Below are positions 1 to 6,665 of a DNA stretch of 12,191 bases, piece by piece. The position numbers and the translations under genes were made by a program. Under the pieces are notes generated by a model. The model made no database searches. It was not told the DNA's origin and saw only the letters and a list, made by a program, of their open reading frames with translations. Source of the DNA: JBIOUF01 sp044866695 (GTDB lineage Bacteria > Actinomycetota > Actinomycetes > Propionibacteriales > Nocardioidaceae); contig JBIOUF010000022.1 in assembly GCA_044866695.1 (NCBI GenBank), positions 1 to 12,191 of the forward strand. Reading direction: 5' to 3'. Numbering within the stretch: the first letter of the stretch is position 1; each line of letters begins with the position of its first letter.

Positions 1-693
1 TGGGACCCGCCGTCGGGACCGGGCGTCCGGCTGGACGGCGGCTACGCCGAGGGCGAGACCGTCCCGGGCTCCTTCGACTCCCTGGTCGCCAAGCTGGTGG
101 TCACCGGCCGCAGCCGCACCCAGGCGCTGGAGCGGTCCCGCCGCGCGCTGGCCGAGTTCGAGGTCGACGGGATGCCGACGGTGGTGCCGTTCCACCGGGC
201 GGTCGTGGTGGACCCGGCGTACGTCGGCGACGACCGCGGCTTCGCGGTGCACACCAGCTGGATCGAGACCGAGTTCGACAACCGGATCCCGCCCTACTCC
301 GGCGACCACGCCGAGGCACCCGCGGCCGCCGAGCGCACCAGCGTCACGGTCGAGGTGGGCGGCAAGCGGCTCGAGGTCGTGCTGCCCGCCGGGTTCGGGG
401 CCGCCGGCGGTCCCGTCGCGGCCGGCCCGGCCAGGCCCCGCCGCGCGTCCGGCCGCAAGGCCGGCGCCGCCGCCTCCGGCGACGCGGTCACCTCCCCGAT
501 GCAGGGCACGATCGTCACGGTGGCTGTCGAGGAGGGCCAGGCGGTCACCGCCGGCGACGTGGTGGTGGTGATCGAGGCGATGAAGATGGAGCAGCCGCTC
601 AAGGCGCACCAGGACGGCACCGTCGCCGGCCTCTCCGTCGAGCCCGGCGACACCGTCACCAGCGGCGCGGTCGTCTGCGAGATCAAGGGCTGA
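1..693 (+). CDS. Acetyl-/propionyl-CoA carboxylase alpha subunit (biotin carboxylase + BCCP), 3' end only
   Basis: This is the C-terminal 230 residues of a fused biotin carboxylase/biotin carboxyl carrier protein; the reading frame is open from base 1, so the start lies upstream. Residues 1 to about 85 match the end of the biotin carboxylase C domain (GVRLDGGYAEGETVPGSFDS, then the RALAEFEVDGMPTVVPF stretch). A Pro/Ala/Arg/Lys-rich linker covers about 130-158. The biotinyl domain follows, with EAMKMEQPL; the Lys that takes biotin is residue 195 (codon 583-585). In such subunits the first domain carboxylates biotin with ATP and bicarbonate, and a separate beta subunit transfers the carboxyl group to acetyl- or propionyl-CoA. 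Full-length relatives are about 590-600 residues, so roughly 360 are missing. No carboxyltransferase partner is visible, so the acyl-CoA substrate cannot be decided. The next gene, 187 bp downstream on the same strand, is another biotin enzyme. Confidence 0.95.
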   Translation, partial: WDPPSGPGVRLDGGYAEGETVPGSFDSLVAKLVVTGRSRTQALERSRRALAEFEVDGMPTVVPFHRAVVVDPAYVGDDRGFAVHTSWIETEFDNRIPPYSGDHAEAPAAAERTSVTVEVGGKRLEVVLPAGFGAAGGPVAAGPARPRRASGRKAGAAASGDAVTSPMQGTIVTVAVEEGQAVTAGDVVVVIEAMKMEQPLKAHQDGTVAGLSVEPGDTVTSGAVVCEIKG

Positions 694-734
694 GGTCCTG
701 GCCCGGCGGACGCTGGTCGAGGAGCCGCAGCGCC

Positions 735-778
735 GGTGGTTTCGAGACGCTCGCCTAGCGGCTCGCTCCTCAACCACC
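735..778. repeat. Inverted repeat downstream of the carboxylase gene
   Basis: GGTGGTT (735-741) pairs perfectly with AACCACC (772-778). Inside it, 744-751 pairs with 757-764 (GAG/CTC and CGCT/AGCG around one A-G mismatch), leaving a 5-nt loop. GAGGAGC at 719-725 could alternatively pair with GCTCCTC at 765-771. It lies 41 bp after the stop codon and could act as a 3' hairpin, but no T-run follows, so a terminator role is unproven. It resembles dispersed intergenic palindromes I associate with Nocardioides-like genomes. Confidence 0.6.
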
Positions 779-849
779 GTGGGTCGCAAGCTCGCTGCTC
801 AGCCACCGCAGGTTCGCAAGCTCGCTCCTCGGGCCGCCGGGGGTCGCAA
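761..849 (+). repeat. About 30-bp imperfect tandem repeat, three copies
   Basis: Three adjacent units at 761-789 (29 bp), 790-819 (30 bp) and 820-849 (30 bp) each begin GCTCGCT(C/G)CTC, contain CC(A/G)CCG in the middle and end T(T/C)GCAA or GGTCGCAA. A decayed fourth start (CCCTCGGGG) follows at 850-858. The repeat lies between the two carboxylase genes, just upstream of the -10 box of the second. It can be read as an N-terminal extension of pyruvate carboxylase, but it is repetitive and non-conserved, so it is better taken as non-coding. Confidence 0.7.
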
Positions 850-868
850 CCCTCGGGGGCATGACCAC

Positions 869-874
869 TACTGT
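869..874 (+). promoter_or_regulatory. TAnnnT -10 box of pyruvate carboxylase (TACTGT), leaderless geometry
   Basis: TACTGT ends exactly 6 nt before the ATG at 881, so transcription would be expected to start at or next to the A of the start codon. No Shine-Dalgarno sequence is present, which agrees with a leaderless mRNA. I see no convincing -35 box. Confidence 0.5.
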
Positions 875-880
875 CGGGCC

Positions 881-3800
881 ATGTTCTCCAAGGTGCTCGT
901 GGCCAACCGGGGCGAGATCGCGATCCGGGCGTTCCGAGCCGCCTACGAGCTGGGCGCCCGGACCGTGGCGGTGTTCCCGTTCGAGGACCGCGGCTCCGAG
1001 CACCGGCTCAAGGCCGACGAGGCCTACCAGATCGGCGAGCGGGGCCACCCGGTCCGGGCATACCTGGACCCCGAGACGATCGTCGCCGCCGCCGTCCGCG
1101 CGGGCGCCGACGCGGTCTACCCCGGCTACGGCTTCCTCTCGGAGAACCCGGCCCTGGCCGAGGCGTGCGCCGCGCGCGGGATCACCTTCGTGGGCCCGAG
1201 CCCCCAGGTGCTGACCCTGACCGGGAACAAGTCCAGGGCGATCGAGGCCGCGAGGGCGGCCGGGGTGCCCACGCTCGCCGGGGTCGCGCCGTCGACGGAC
1301 CCCGACGCGCTCGTCGAGGCCGCCCGCGCGCTCGGGGTGCCCGTGTTCGTCAAGGCCGTCGCCGGCGGGGGCGGGCGAGGGATGCGGCGGGTGGACGACG
1401 CCGCGCACCTGCGCGAGGCCGTGCAGACCTGCATGCGCGAGGCCGAGGGCGCGTTCGGGGACCCGACCGTGTTCGTGGAGCAGGCCGTCGTCGACCCGCG
1501 GCACGTCGAGGTGCAGGTCCTCGCGGACGCGGCCGGCGAGGTGATCCACCTCTACGAACGGGACTGCTCGGTCCAGCGGCGGCACCAGAAGGTCGTCGAG
1601 ATCGCTCCCGCACCGAACCTGGACCCCGACCTCCGCGACCGGATCTGCGCCGACGCCGTGCGCTTCGCCAGGGAGATCGGCTACGTCAACGCCGGCACCG
1701 TGGAGTTCCTCCTCGACGCGCACGGGGACTACGTCTTCATCGAGATGAACCCGCGCATCCAGGTCGAGCACACCGTGACCGAGGAGGTCACCGACGTCGA
1801 CCTGGTGCAGTCGCAGCTGCGGATCGCGTCCGGGGAGACGCTGGCCGACCTCGGCCTGGCCCAGGACGGGATCCGGCTGCGGGGGGCCGCGCTGCAGTGC
1901 CGGATCACCACCGAGGACCCGGCGAACGGGTTCCGCCCGGACACCGGCGTGATCACGACCTACCGCTCCCCCGGCGGCGCAGGGATCCGCCTGGACGGCG
2001 GCACTACCTACACCGGCGCGGAGGTGAGCGCGCACTTCGACTCCATGCTCACCAAGCTGACCTGCCGCGGCCGCGACTTCGAGATCGCGGTGCGGCGGGC
2101 CCGGCGCGCGATCGCGGAGTTCCGGGTCCGCGGGGTGGCCACGAACATCCCGTTCCTGCAGGCCGTCCTGGACGACCCGGACTTCCGCGCCGGGCGGCTG
2201 ACCACCGGCTTCATCGAGGGCCATCCGCACCTGCTCACGGCGCGGTCCAGCGCCGATCGCGGCACCAAGCTGCTCACCTTCCTCGCCGACGTGACCGTCA
2301 ACCAGCCGTACGGCGAGTCGCCGACCACGGTCGACGCGGCGACCAAGCTGCCGCCGCTGGAGACCGCGACGCCGCCACCCGACGGCAGCCGGCAGCTGCT
2401 GCGCGCGCTGGGTCCCGAGCGGTTCGCCGCGCGGCTGTGTGAGCAGCAGCGGGTCGCGGTCACCGACACCACGTTCCGCGACGCCCACCAGTCGCTGCTG
2501 GCGACCAGGGTCCGCACCAGGGACCTGCTCGCCGTCGCCGGCCATGTGGCCCGCATGACGCCGCAGCTGTGGTCGATCGAGGCATGGGGCGGGGCGACGT
2601 ACGACGTGGCCCTGCGGTTCCTGTCCGAGGACCCCTGGGAGCGGCTCGCCGCGCTTCGCCGTGCGGTGCCCAACATCTGCATCCAGATGCTGCTCCGGGG
2701 GCGCAACACCGTCGGCTACACGCCGTACCCGACCGAGGTCACCACCGCCTTCGTCGAGGAGGCGGCGGAGACCGGCATCGACGTGTTCCGGATCTTCGAC
2801 GCGCTCAACGACGTCGGCCAGATGCGCCCGGCCATCGACGCCGTCCGGGGCACCGGGACCGCGGTCGCGGAGGTGGCGCTGTGCTACACCGCCGACCTCT
2901 CCGACCCAGCGGAACGGCTGTACACGCTGGACTACTACCTGCGCCTTGCCGAACGGATCGTCGAGGCCGGCGCGCACGTGCTCGCGGTCAAGGACATGGC
3001 CGGCCGGCTGCGGGCACCCGCGGCGCGCACGCTGGTGACCGCGCTGCGCGAGCGGTTCGACCTGCCCGTGCACCTGCACACCCACGACACGCCCGGCGGC
3101 CAGCTGGCCACGCTGCTCGCCGCCGTCGACGCGGGCGTGGACGCGGTGGACGCCGCGTGCGCGTCCATGGCCGGCACCACCAGCCAGCCTCCCCTGTCCG
3201 CCCTCGTGGCGACCACCGACCACGGCCCGCGCGAGACCGGTCTCGACCTGGCCGCGGTCAACGCGCTCGAGCCGTACTGGGAGGCGACGCGGCGCCTCTA
3301 CGCGCCCTTCGAGGCCGGCCTGCCGTCGCCGACCGGCCGCGTGTACCGCCACGAGATCCCCGGCGGCCAGCTGTCGAACCTGCGCCAGCAGGCCATCGCG
3401 CTGGGGCTCGGCGAGAAGTTCGAGCAGGTCGAGGACATGTACGCCGCCGCAGACGACATCCTCGGCAATCTTGTCAAGGTCACACCATCATCCAAGGTCG
3501 TCGGCGACCTCGCGCTGCACCTCGTGGCCGTCGGGGCCGACCCGGCGAAGTTCGCCGCGGACCCGGGCGCCTTCGACATCCCCGACTCGGTGGTCGGCTT
3601 CCTCGAGGGCGAGCTGGGCGACCCGCCGGGCGGCTGGCCCGAGCCGTTCCGCACCAAGGCGCTGGCCGGTCGCACGCACCGCCCGCCGGCGACCGACCTC
3701 ACCGAGGAGCAGCGGGCCGGGTTGGCCTCGGATCGCAGGCGCACCCTCAACGAGCTGCTGTTCCCCGGCCCCACCCGGGAGTTCACCGAGTCCCGGTCGC

Positions 3801-4264
3801 GGTACGGCGACCTGTCCGTGCTGCCGACCGTGGACTACCTCTACGGCCTGCGCCCCGGGGAGGAGCACGTCGTCGAGCTCGAGGAGGGCAAGACCCTCCT
3901 GCTCGGCCTGGAGGCGATCGGCCGTCCCGACGAGCGGGGCTTCCGCACCGTGATGTGCACGATCAACGGCCAGCTCCGGCCCGTGCCCGTGCGCGACCGC
4001 TCGGTCGCCGCCGACGCGCCCACGGCCGAGCGCGCCGACCCGGCCGACCCCGGCCATGTCGCGGCACCGTTCGACGGCGTGGTCACCCCCGCCGTCGCGG
4101 TCGGCGAACAGGTCTCCGCCGGCGACACCGTCGCCACCATCGAGGCGATGAAGATGGAGGCGGCCATCACCACCTCGGTCACCGGCACCGTCGCCCGCGT
4201 CGCCATCGCCGGCACCCAGCAGGTCGAGGGCGGCGACCTGGTCCTCGTGGTCACCCCAACCTGA
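881..4264 (+). CDS. pyc: Pyruvate carboxylase
   Basis: Biotin-dependent, ATP-driven carboxylation of pyruvate to oxaloacetate, the anaplerotic feed of the TCA cycle; cytosolic. The protein has 1127 residues, normal for a single-chain enzyme. Biotin carboxylase spans about 1-450: glycine loop GGGGRGM at 162-168, CSVQRRHQK at 229-237, and EMNPRIQVEH with E288, N290, R292 and E296. The carboxyltransferase domain spans about 523-810, with TDTTFRDAHQSLLATR from 528. Metal ligands inferred by spacing to the Rhizobium etli enzyme are D534, K704 (probably carbamylated, in VKDMAG), H733 and H735; T868 matches its catalytic Thr. The biotinyl domain (about 1057-1127) carries EAMKME with biotin-Lys 1091. 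I chose the ATG at 881 because MFSKVLVANRGEIA is the conserved N-terminus. The frame stays open further upstream, but that part translates tandem repeats. The gene converges on the SpoIID-domain gene across a 131-bp gap. Confidence 0.97.
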   Translation: MFSKVLVANRGEIAIRAFRAAYELGARTVAVFPFEDRGSEHRLKADEAYQIGERGHPVRAYLDPETIVAAAVRAGADAVYPGYGFLSENPALAEACAARGITFVGPSPQVLTLTGNKSRAIEAARAAGVPTLAGVAPSTDPDALVEAARALGVPVFVKAVAGGGGRGMRRVDDAAHLREAVQTCMREAEGAFGDPTVFVEQAVVDPRHVEVQVLADAAGEVIHLYERDCSVQRRHQKVVEIAPAPNLDPDLRDRICADAVRFAREIGYVNAGTVEFLLDAHGDYVFIEMNPRIQVEHTVTEEVTDVDLVQSQLRIASGETLADLGLAQDGIRLRGAALQCRITTEDPANGFRPDTGVITTYRSPGGAGIRLDGGTTYTGAEVSAHFDSMLTKLTCRGRDFEIAVRRARRAIAEFRVRGVATNIPFLQAVLDDPDFRAGRLTTGFIEGHPHLLTARSSADRGTKLLTFLADVTVNQPYGESPTTVDAATKLPPLETATPPPDGSRQLLRALGPERFAARLCEQQRVAVTDTTFRDAHQSLLATRVRTRDLLAVAGHVARMTPQLWSIEAWGGATYDVALRFLSEDPWERLAALRRAVPNICIQMLLRGRNTVGYTPYPTEVTTAFVEEAAETGIDVFRIFDALNDVGQMRPAIDAVRGTGTAVAEVALCYTADLSDPAERLYTLDYYLRLAERIVEAGAHVLAVKDMAGRLRAPAARTLVTALRERFDLPVHLHTHDTPGGQLATLLAAVDAGVDAVDAACASMAGTTSQPPLSALVATTDHGPRETGLDLAAVNALEPYWEATRRLYAPFEAGLPSPTGRVYRHEIPGGQLSNLRQQAIALGLGEKFEQVEDMYAAADDILGNLVKVTPSSKVVGDLALHLVAVGADPAKFAADPGAFDIPDSVVGFLEGELGDPPGGWPEPFRTKALAGRTHRPPATDLTEEQRAGLASDRRRTLNELLFPGPTREFTESRSRYGDLSVLPTVDYLYGLRPGEEHVVELEEGKTLLLGLEAIGRPDERGFRTVMCTINGQLRPVPVRDRSVAADAPTAERADPADPGHVAAPFDGVVTPAVAVGEQVSAGDTVATIEAMKMEAAITTSVTGTVARVAIAGTQQVEGGDLVLVVTPT

Positions 4265-4279
4265 CCCGTCCCCGCCGAC

Positions 4280-4345
4280 CCGTCAATCTTGGTGGGCCGA
4301 GCCGTCAATCCTGGCGGGCCGAGCCGTCAGTCCTTGCGGACCGCG
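4280..4345 (+). repeat. 22-bp tandem repeat, three copies
   Basis: Units begin at 4280, 4302 and 4324. Each starts CCGTCA(A/G)TC and ends GG(G/A)CCG(A/C)G, with a (T/C)TGG(T/C)GG-like middle; the third copy is the most diverged. The array fills much of the 131-bp gap between the convergent pyc and SpoIID-domain genes. The same 22-bp unit occurs in reverse orientation at 8101-8139, so it is a dispersed family. No T-rich terminator is evident in this gap. Confidence 0.75.
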
Positions 4346-4395
4346 TCGAGGTGGTCGATGGGCTGCGCCGCTCCATGCGCCTGCTGGCGGACGTC

Positions 4396-5580
4396 TCAGC
4401 CGATGCGGAACCAGGTGGAGCGAAGCCCCGCTGCCCACCGCAGGTCGTCGCCGGTGACCGCCCGGCGGGCCTTGCCGCCGACCAGGACGGCCCGGAGGAC
4501 CCGGCCGCCCCACTCGCCGTTGCCGTCGCGGCGGGTCACCCGGATGCGGCGCAGCGTGCCGATGCCCGGGTAGGCGCGCTCGATCGTGGCCTTGCGGACC
4601 GTGACCCGCCAGTCGTGCACGGCGTTGCCGCTCCAGTCGTCGTACGGGTCCGGCTTGGCCGGGAGGTACGGCACGGACCCGGCGGCGGTCCAGCCACCGG
4701 AGGAGGCGCTGAACTGGGTGAACGCCGCGGCGCCGCGCCAGGTCCGCACCTCTCCCGCGGTGGCGTCGACCGCGGCGGTGGCCAGCGGGTGCTCCGCAGC
4801 CACGCCGCCGTACACCTGGCAGGCGGTGGTGTCGCACACCTGGTAGTAGCCCGAGGGGTTCTGGTTGCGGCTCCAGACCGCGTAGGTTCGCGCCGCGACC
4901 GCCTGCGCGCGCACCGCCTGGGGGTGCCAGGAGGCCGGCATCTCGGCGGGGACCACCCCCTTCACGTAACCCTCGAGGGGAACGACGTTCACGGTGTCGC
5001 GGTCGGCCGACCCGGGCGCCGGAGCGACCGAGCGAAGCCGGCCGCGATAGCGGCGGTCGCCGGTCGGCGTGACCAGCGTGACCGGGCCGCGGGCGTAGAA
5101 CGTGCCTCCGCCGGCCAGCGCGGCCTTGCCGCCGGGACGCCAGCGATGCCAGCCGTTGCGGTCGTACTCGACGACGTCGCGGCCGGCGCTCACCACGACC
5201 CGCCAGCGGCTCACCCCGTCGAGCCGGGGCAGCCGGTACGTCGCCCCGTCGCCCCGGTCGCGCAGGGTCAGCGTCGGTCGCGGGCGGACCTGCAGGTCTG
5301 CGGTGGTGTCGGCGGTGATGAGCACCCGAAGGGTCATCGACACCCTCTGACGTCTCGTTCCCGGGTAGTAGAAGGCGAGGATCTGCCGGTACGTCAGGCC
5401 GCGCCGCGCGGCGCCCTCCGCGCCGTACTGAGACATGCCGTGACCGTGGCCGAAGCCGTGCCCGTGGAACACCACGACGCGGGAAGCGGCCCGCTCGCCA
5501 GGAGATGCAGACGCGGATGCGGGAGCCGGCGACCCGGCGCTGACGGCCGCGCAGAGGAAGGCGGCACCGAGCCGCACCAT
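4396..5580 (-). CDS. Secreted SpoIID/LytB-domain protein (probable peptidoglycan-acting enzyme)
   Basis: The 394-residue protein has an N-terminal signal-like segment (MVRLGAAFLCAAVSAG, then Ala/Ser/Pro-rich with possible cleavage near 22-26), so it is probably exported. The SpoIID/LytB signature is clear: GHGFGHGHGMSQYGAEGAA at about 40-58 and EGYVKGVVPAEMPASW at 203-218, where E213 aligns with the catalytic Glu of SpoIID. QAVRAQAVAARTYA (221-234) and FSASSGGWT (290-298) follow. CDTTAC (C249, C254) could form a disulfide. SpoIID is a lytic transglycosylase that cuts denuded glycan strands in Bacillus; in actinobacteria the domain occurs in secreted proteins of less certain role, so the exact reaction is inferred. 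Start: ATG 5580 is chosen, but an AGGAG lies 14 nt upstream of it and only 5 nt before an in-frame TTG at 5589, so the TTG is a real alternative (three more residues). A GTG at 5670 is also in frame. Confidence 0.9.
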   Translation of the reverse strand: MVRLGAAFLCAAVSAGSPAPASASASPGERAASRVVVFHGHGFGHGHGMSQYGAEGAARRGLTYRQILAFYYPGTRRQRVSMTLRVLITADTTADLQVRPRPTLTLRDRGDGATYRLPRLDGVSRWRVVVSAGRDVVEYDRNGWHRWRPGGKAALAGGGTFYARGPVTLVTPTGDRRYRGRLRSVAPAPGSADRDTVNVVPLEGYVKGVVPAEMPASWHPQAVRAQAVAARTYAVWSRNQNPSGYYQVCDTTACQVYGGVAAEHPLATAAVDATAGEVRTWRGAAAFTQFSASSGGWTAAGSVPYLPAKPDPYDDWSGNAVHDWRVTVRKATIERAYPGIGTLRRIRVTRRDGNGEWGGRVLRAVLVGGKARRAVTGDDLRWAAGLRSTWFRIG

Positions 5581-5594
5581 GGGTGTCAACGCTT

Positions 5595-5599
5595 CTCCT
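5595..5599 (-). promoter_or_regulatory. Shine-Dalgarno AGGAG of the SpoIID-domain gene
   Basis: On the minus strand AGGAG sits 5 nt before TTG 5589 and 14 nt before ATG 5580. The spacing favours the TTG, while codon preference favours the ATG. It is the only clear Shine-Dalgarno I found in front of a gene here, and contrasts with the leaderless-looking plus-strand genes. Confidence 0.5.
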
Positions 5600-5643
5600 G
5601 GGACTGGAGTGACAGAAGGGACTGCCCCACCATGACCCGCATG

Positions 5644-5662
5644 GGGGTCCGAAGGGAACCCC
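5644..5662 (-). other. Hairpin in the probable leader of the SpoIID-domain gene
   Basis: On the minus strand GGGGTTCC pairs with GGACCCC around a CTTC loop, with one bulged T. It lies 64-82 nt upstream of the ATG at 5580. If the transcript starts near the AT-rich island at 5690-5700, the stem would be in the 5' leader. I could not match it to a known riboswitch class. Confidence 0.4.
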
Positions 5663-5689
5663 TGCCGCACAGGTTCTTGTGCACCCCAC

Positions 5690-5700
5690 TAGAATTACAC
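5690..5700. promoter_or_regulatory. AT-rich island in the divergent promoter region
   Basis: TAGAATTACAC is a conspicuous AT-rich spot in very GC-rich DNA. It holds a TAGAAT box (5690-5695) on the plus strand and a TGTAAT-like box on the minus strand. It lies between the divergent SpoIID-domain gene and the gene at 5753, so it probably belongs to a promoter of one of them; the direction is not resolved. The rest of this gap shows no gene. Confidence 0.35.
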
Positions 5701-5740
5701 CGCTGTGACTCCTTTGCGATGCGCGGCCCGGCTGCGCCGG

Positions 5741-5746
5741 TAGCCT
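5741..5746 (+). promoter_or_regulatory. TAnnnT -10 box (TAGCCT) of the gene at 5753
   Basis: TAGCCT ends exactly 6 nt before ATG 5753, the same geometry as at pyc, and no Shine-Dalgarno is present. A TTGCGA at 5714-5719 is the nearest -35-like string, but its 21-bp spacer is too long to be convincing. Confidence 0.5.
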
Positions 5747-5752
5747 CGTGTC

Positions 5753-6631
5753 ATGGAGTGGTTGTTCGTCCTGGTGCTCGCCGCGGCGCTCGGCTGGCTG
5801 GTGCTCCGGCAGCGCCAGGCCTCGCACCGGCGCCGACTGGAGGCACGACGCCGTCACGAGGAGGAGGTCGCGGACGCCCGCCGGGCTGCCGAGGAGGACG
5901 TGGTCCGGTTCGGCGAGGAGCTGCAGGCCCTGGACGCCGACGTCAAGCCGGCTCTGGCCGCTCCGGACACCGCTGACGCGATGCGCCAGGACTGGCAGCG
6001 CGCCCTCGACGGCTACGAGAGCGCCGACCGCTCCCTGCGCCGGCTCAGCGACCCCGCCGACGTCCGCCATGTCACCGAGGCGTTGGAGGACGGCCGGTAC
6101 GCCGTGGCGTGCGTGCTGGCCCGCCGCGACGGCCGACCGCTGCCCCAACGGCGGCCACCGTGCTTCTTCAACCCCGCTCACGGGCCGTCGGCGCAGGACG
6201 TGGAGTGGGCGCCGCCGGGCGGCCAGCCTCGACAGGTCCCGGTGTGCGCTGCGGATGCCGACCGGGTGGCCCAGGGCGCCGAGCCCGCCGTGCGCACCGT
6301 GCCTCGCGGCGCCGGGCGGGTGCCGTACTGGGAGGCCGGACCGGCGTACTCGCCGTGGGCGATGGGCTACTTCGGTGGGTACGCCGGATCGGGGCTGCTG
6401 CCGGGGTTCCTGCTCGGCACCCTGCTGGCACCCGGCTGGGACGGCACGCCCGGGGACGGGTTCGACACCGGCGGCGGCTCCGGAGATGGCGGCGACGGCG
6501 GCGATGGCGGCGACGGCGGGAACGGCGGGGATGCCGGCGGCGACGGTGGCGGCGACGCCGGTGGCTGGGGCGGCGACGGTGGCGGCGACTGGGGCGGGTT
6601 CGACGGCGGCGGGTTCGACGGCGGGTTCTGA
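5753..6631 (+). CDS. Membrane-anchored protein of unknown function with Cys/His motif and Gly/Asp-rich tail
   Basis: I do not recognise a named family. The 292-residue protein starts with one hydrophobic segment (WLFVLVLAAALGWLVL, 3-18), followed by a basic stretch (RRRLEARRR), which suggests a single membrane anchor with the rest cytosolic. Residues about 25-115 are rich in Arg, Glu, Ala and Asp and likely helical or coiled coil. A compact motif follows: CFFNPAHGPS (C137, H143), then about 20 residues later VPVCAADAD (C165, with D168 where a CxxC partner would stand). It looks like a metal site or its relic. Residues about 192-228 are hydrophobic and aromatic (GYFGGYAGSGLLPGFLLG), possibly a second membrane-associated segment. 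From 239 to the end the chain is almost only Gly and Asp with a few Trp and Phe (GDGGDGGDGG), low complexity. It is divergent from the SpoIID-domain gene and convergent with the flavoprotein gene 34 bp away. Coding is supported by GC-rich third positions and the placed start. Confidence 0.82.
   Translation: MEWLFVLVLAAALGWLVLRQRQASHRRRLEARRRHEEEVADARRAAEEDVVRFGEELQALDADVKPALAAPDTADAMRQDWQRALDGYESADRSLRRLSDPADVRHVTEALEDGRYAVACVLARRDGRPLPQRRPPCFFNPAHGPSAQDVEWAPPGGQPRQVPVCAADADRVAQGAEPAVRTVPRGAGRVPYWEAGPAYSPWAMGYFGGYAGSGLLPGFLLGTLLAPGWDGTPGDGFDTGGGSGDGGDGGDGGDGGNGGDAGGDGGGDAGGWGGDGGGDWGGFDGGGFDGGF
6476..6628 (+). repeat. Low-complexity GGC-GAC repeat tract inside the 5753 gene
   Basis: Imperfect repeats built on GGCGGCGAC/GGCGGCGAT encode the Gly/Asp-rich tail. 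The short near-identical units make this stretch prone to slippage, and tail length may vary between strains. All copies stay in frame, so it is coding. Confidence 0.65.
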
Positions 6632-6665
6632 CCTCGCGCGCACGGAGGTCGGCGCGGGGTCGGGG

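Noticed and set aside
770..3352. Long antisense reading frame (860 codons) opposite pyruvate carboxylase
   Set aside because: It lies opposite a gene with full-length family motifs; it is Arg/Gly/Val-rich without domains and is explained by the GC-rich codon pattern.
4265..4395. Rho-independent terminator between the convergent genes
   Set aside because: No strong stem followed by a T-run on either strand; the gap is mainly the 22-bp repeat.
5581..5752. c-di-AMP (ydaO-type) or other known riboswitch before the cell-wall gene
   Set aside because: Such switches often precede actinobacterial cell-wall genes, but I could not match the conserved core; only one simple stem-loop is visible.
2569..5976. 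Very long plus-strand frame overlapping pyc and the SpoIID-domain gene
   Set aside because: It is an Arg/Gly/Pro-rich shadow frame that crosses two well-supported genes in other frames and the repeat gap between them.
6476..6628. RTX-type calcium-binding repeats in the Gly/Asp tail
   Set aside because: The tail lacks the GGxGxDxUx nonapeptide with its periodic hydrophobic residue; it is simple Gly/Asp low complexity.
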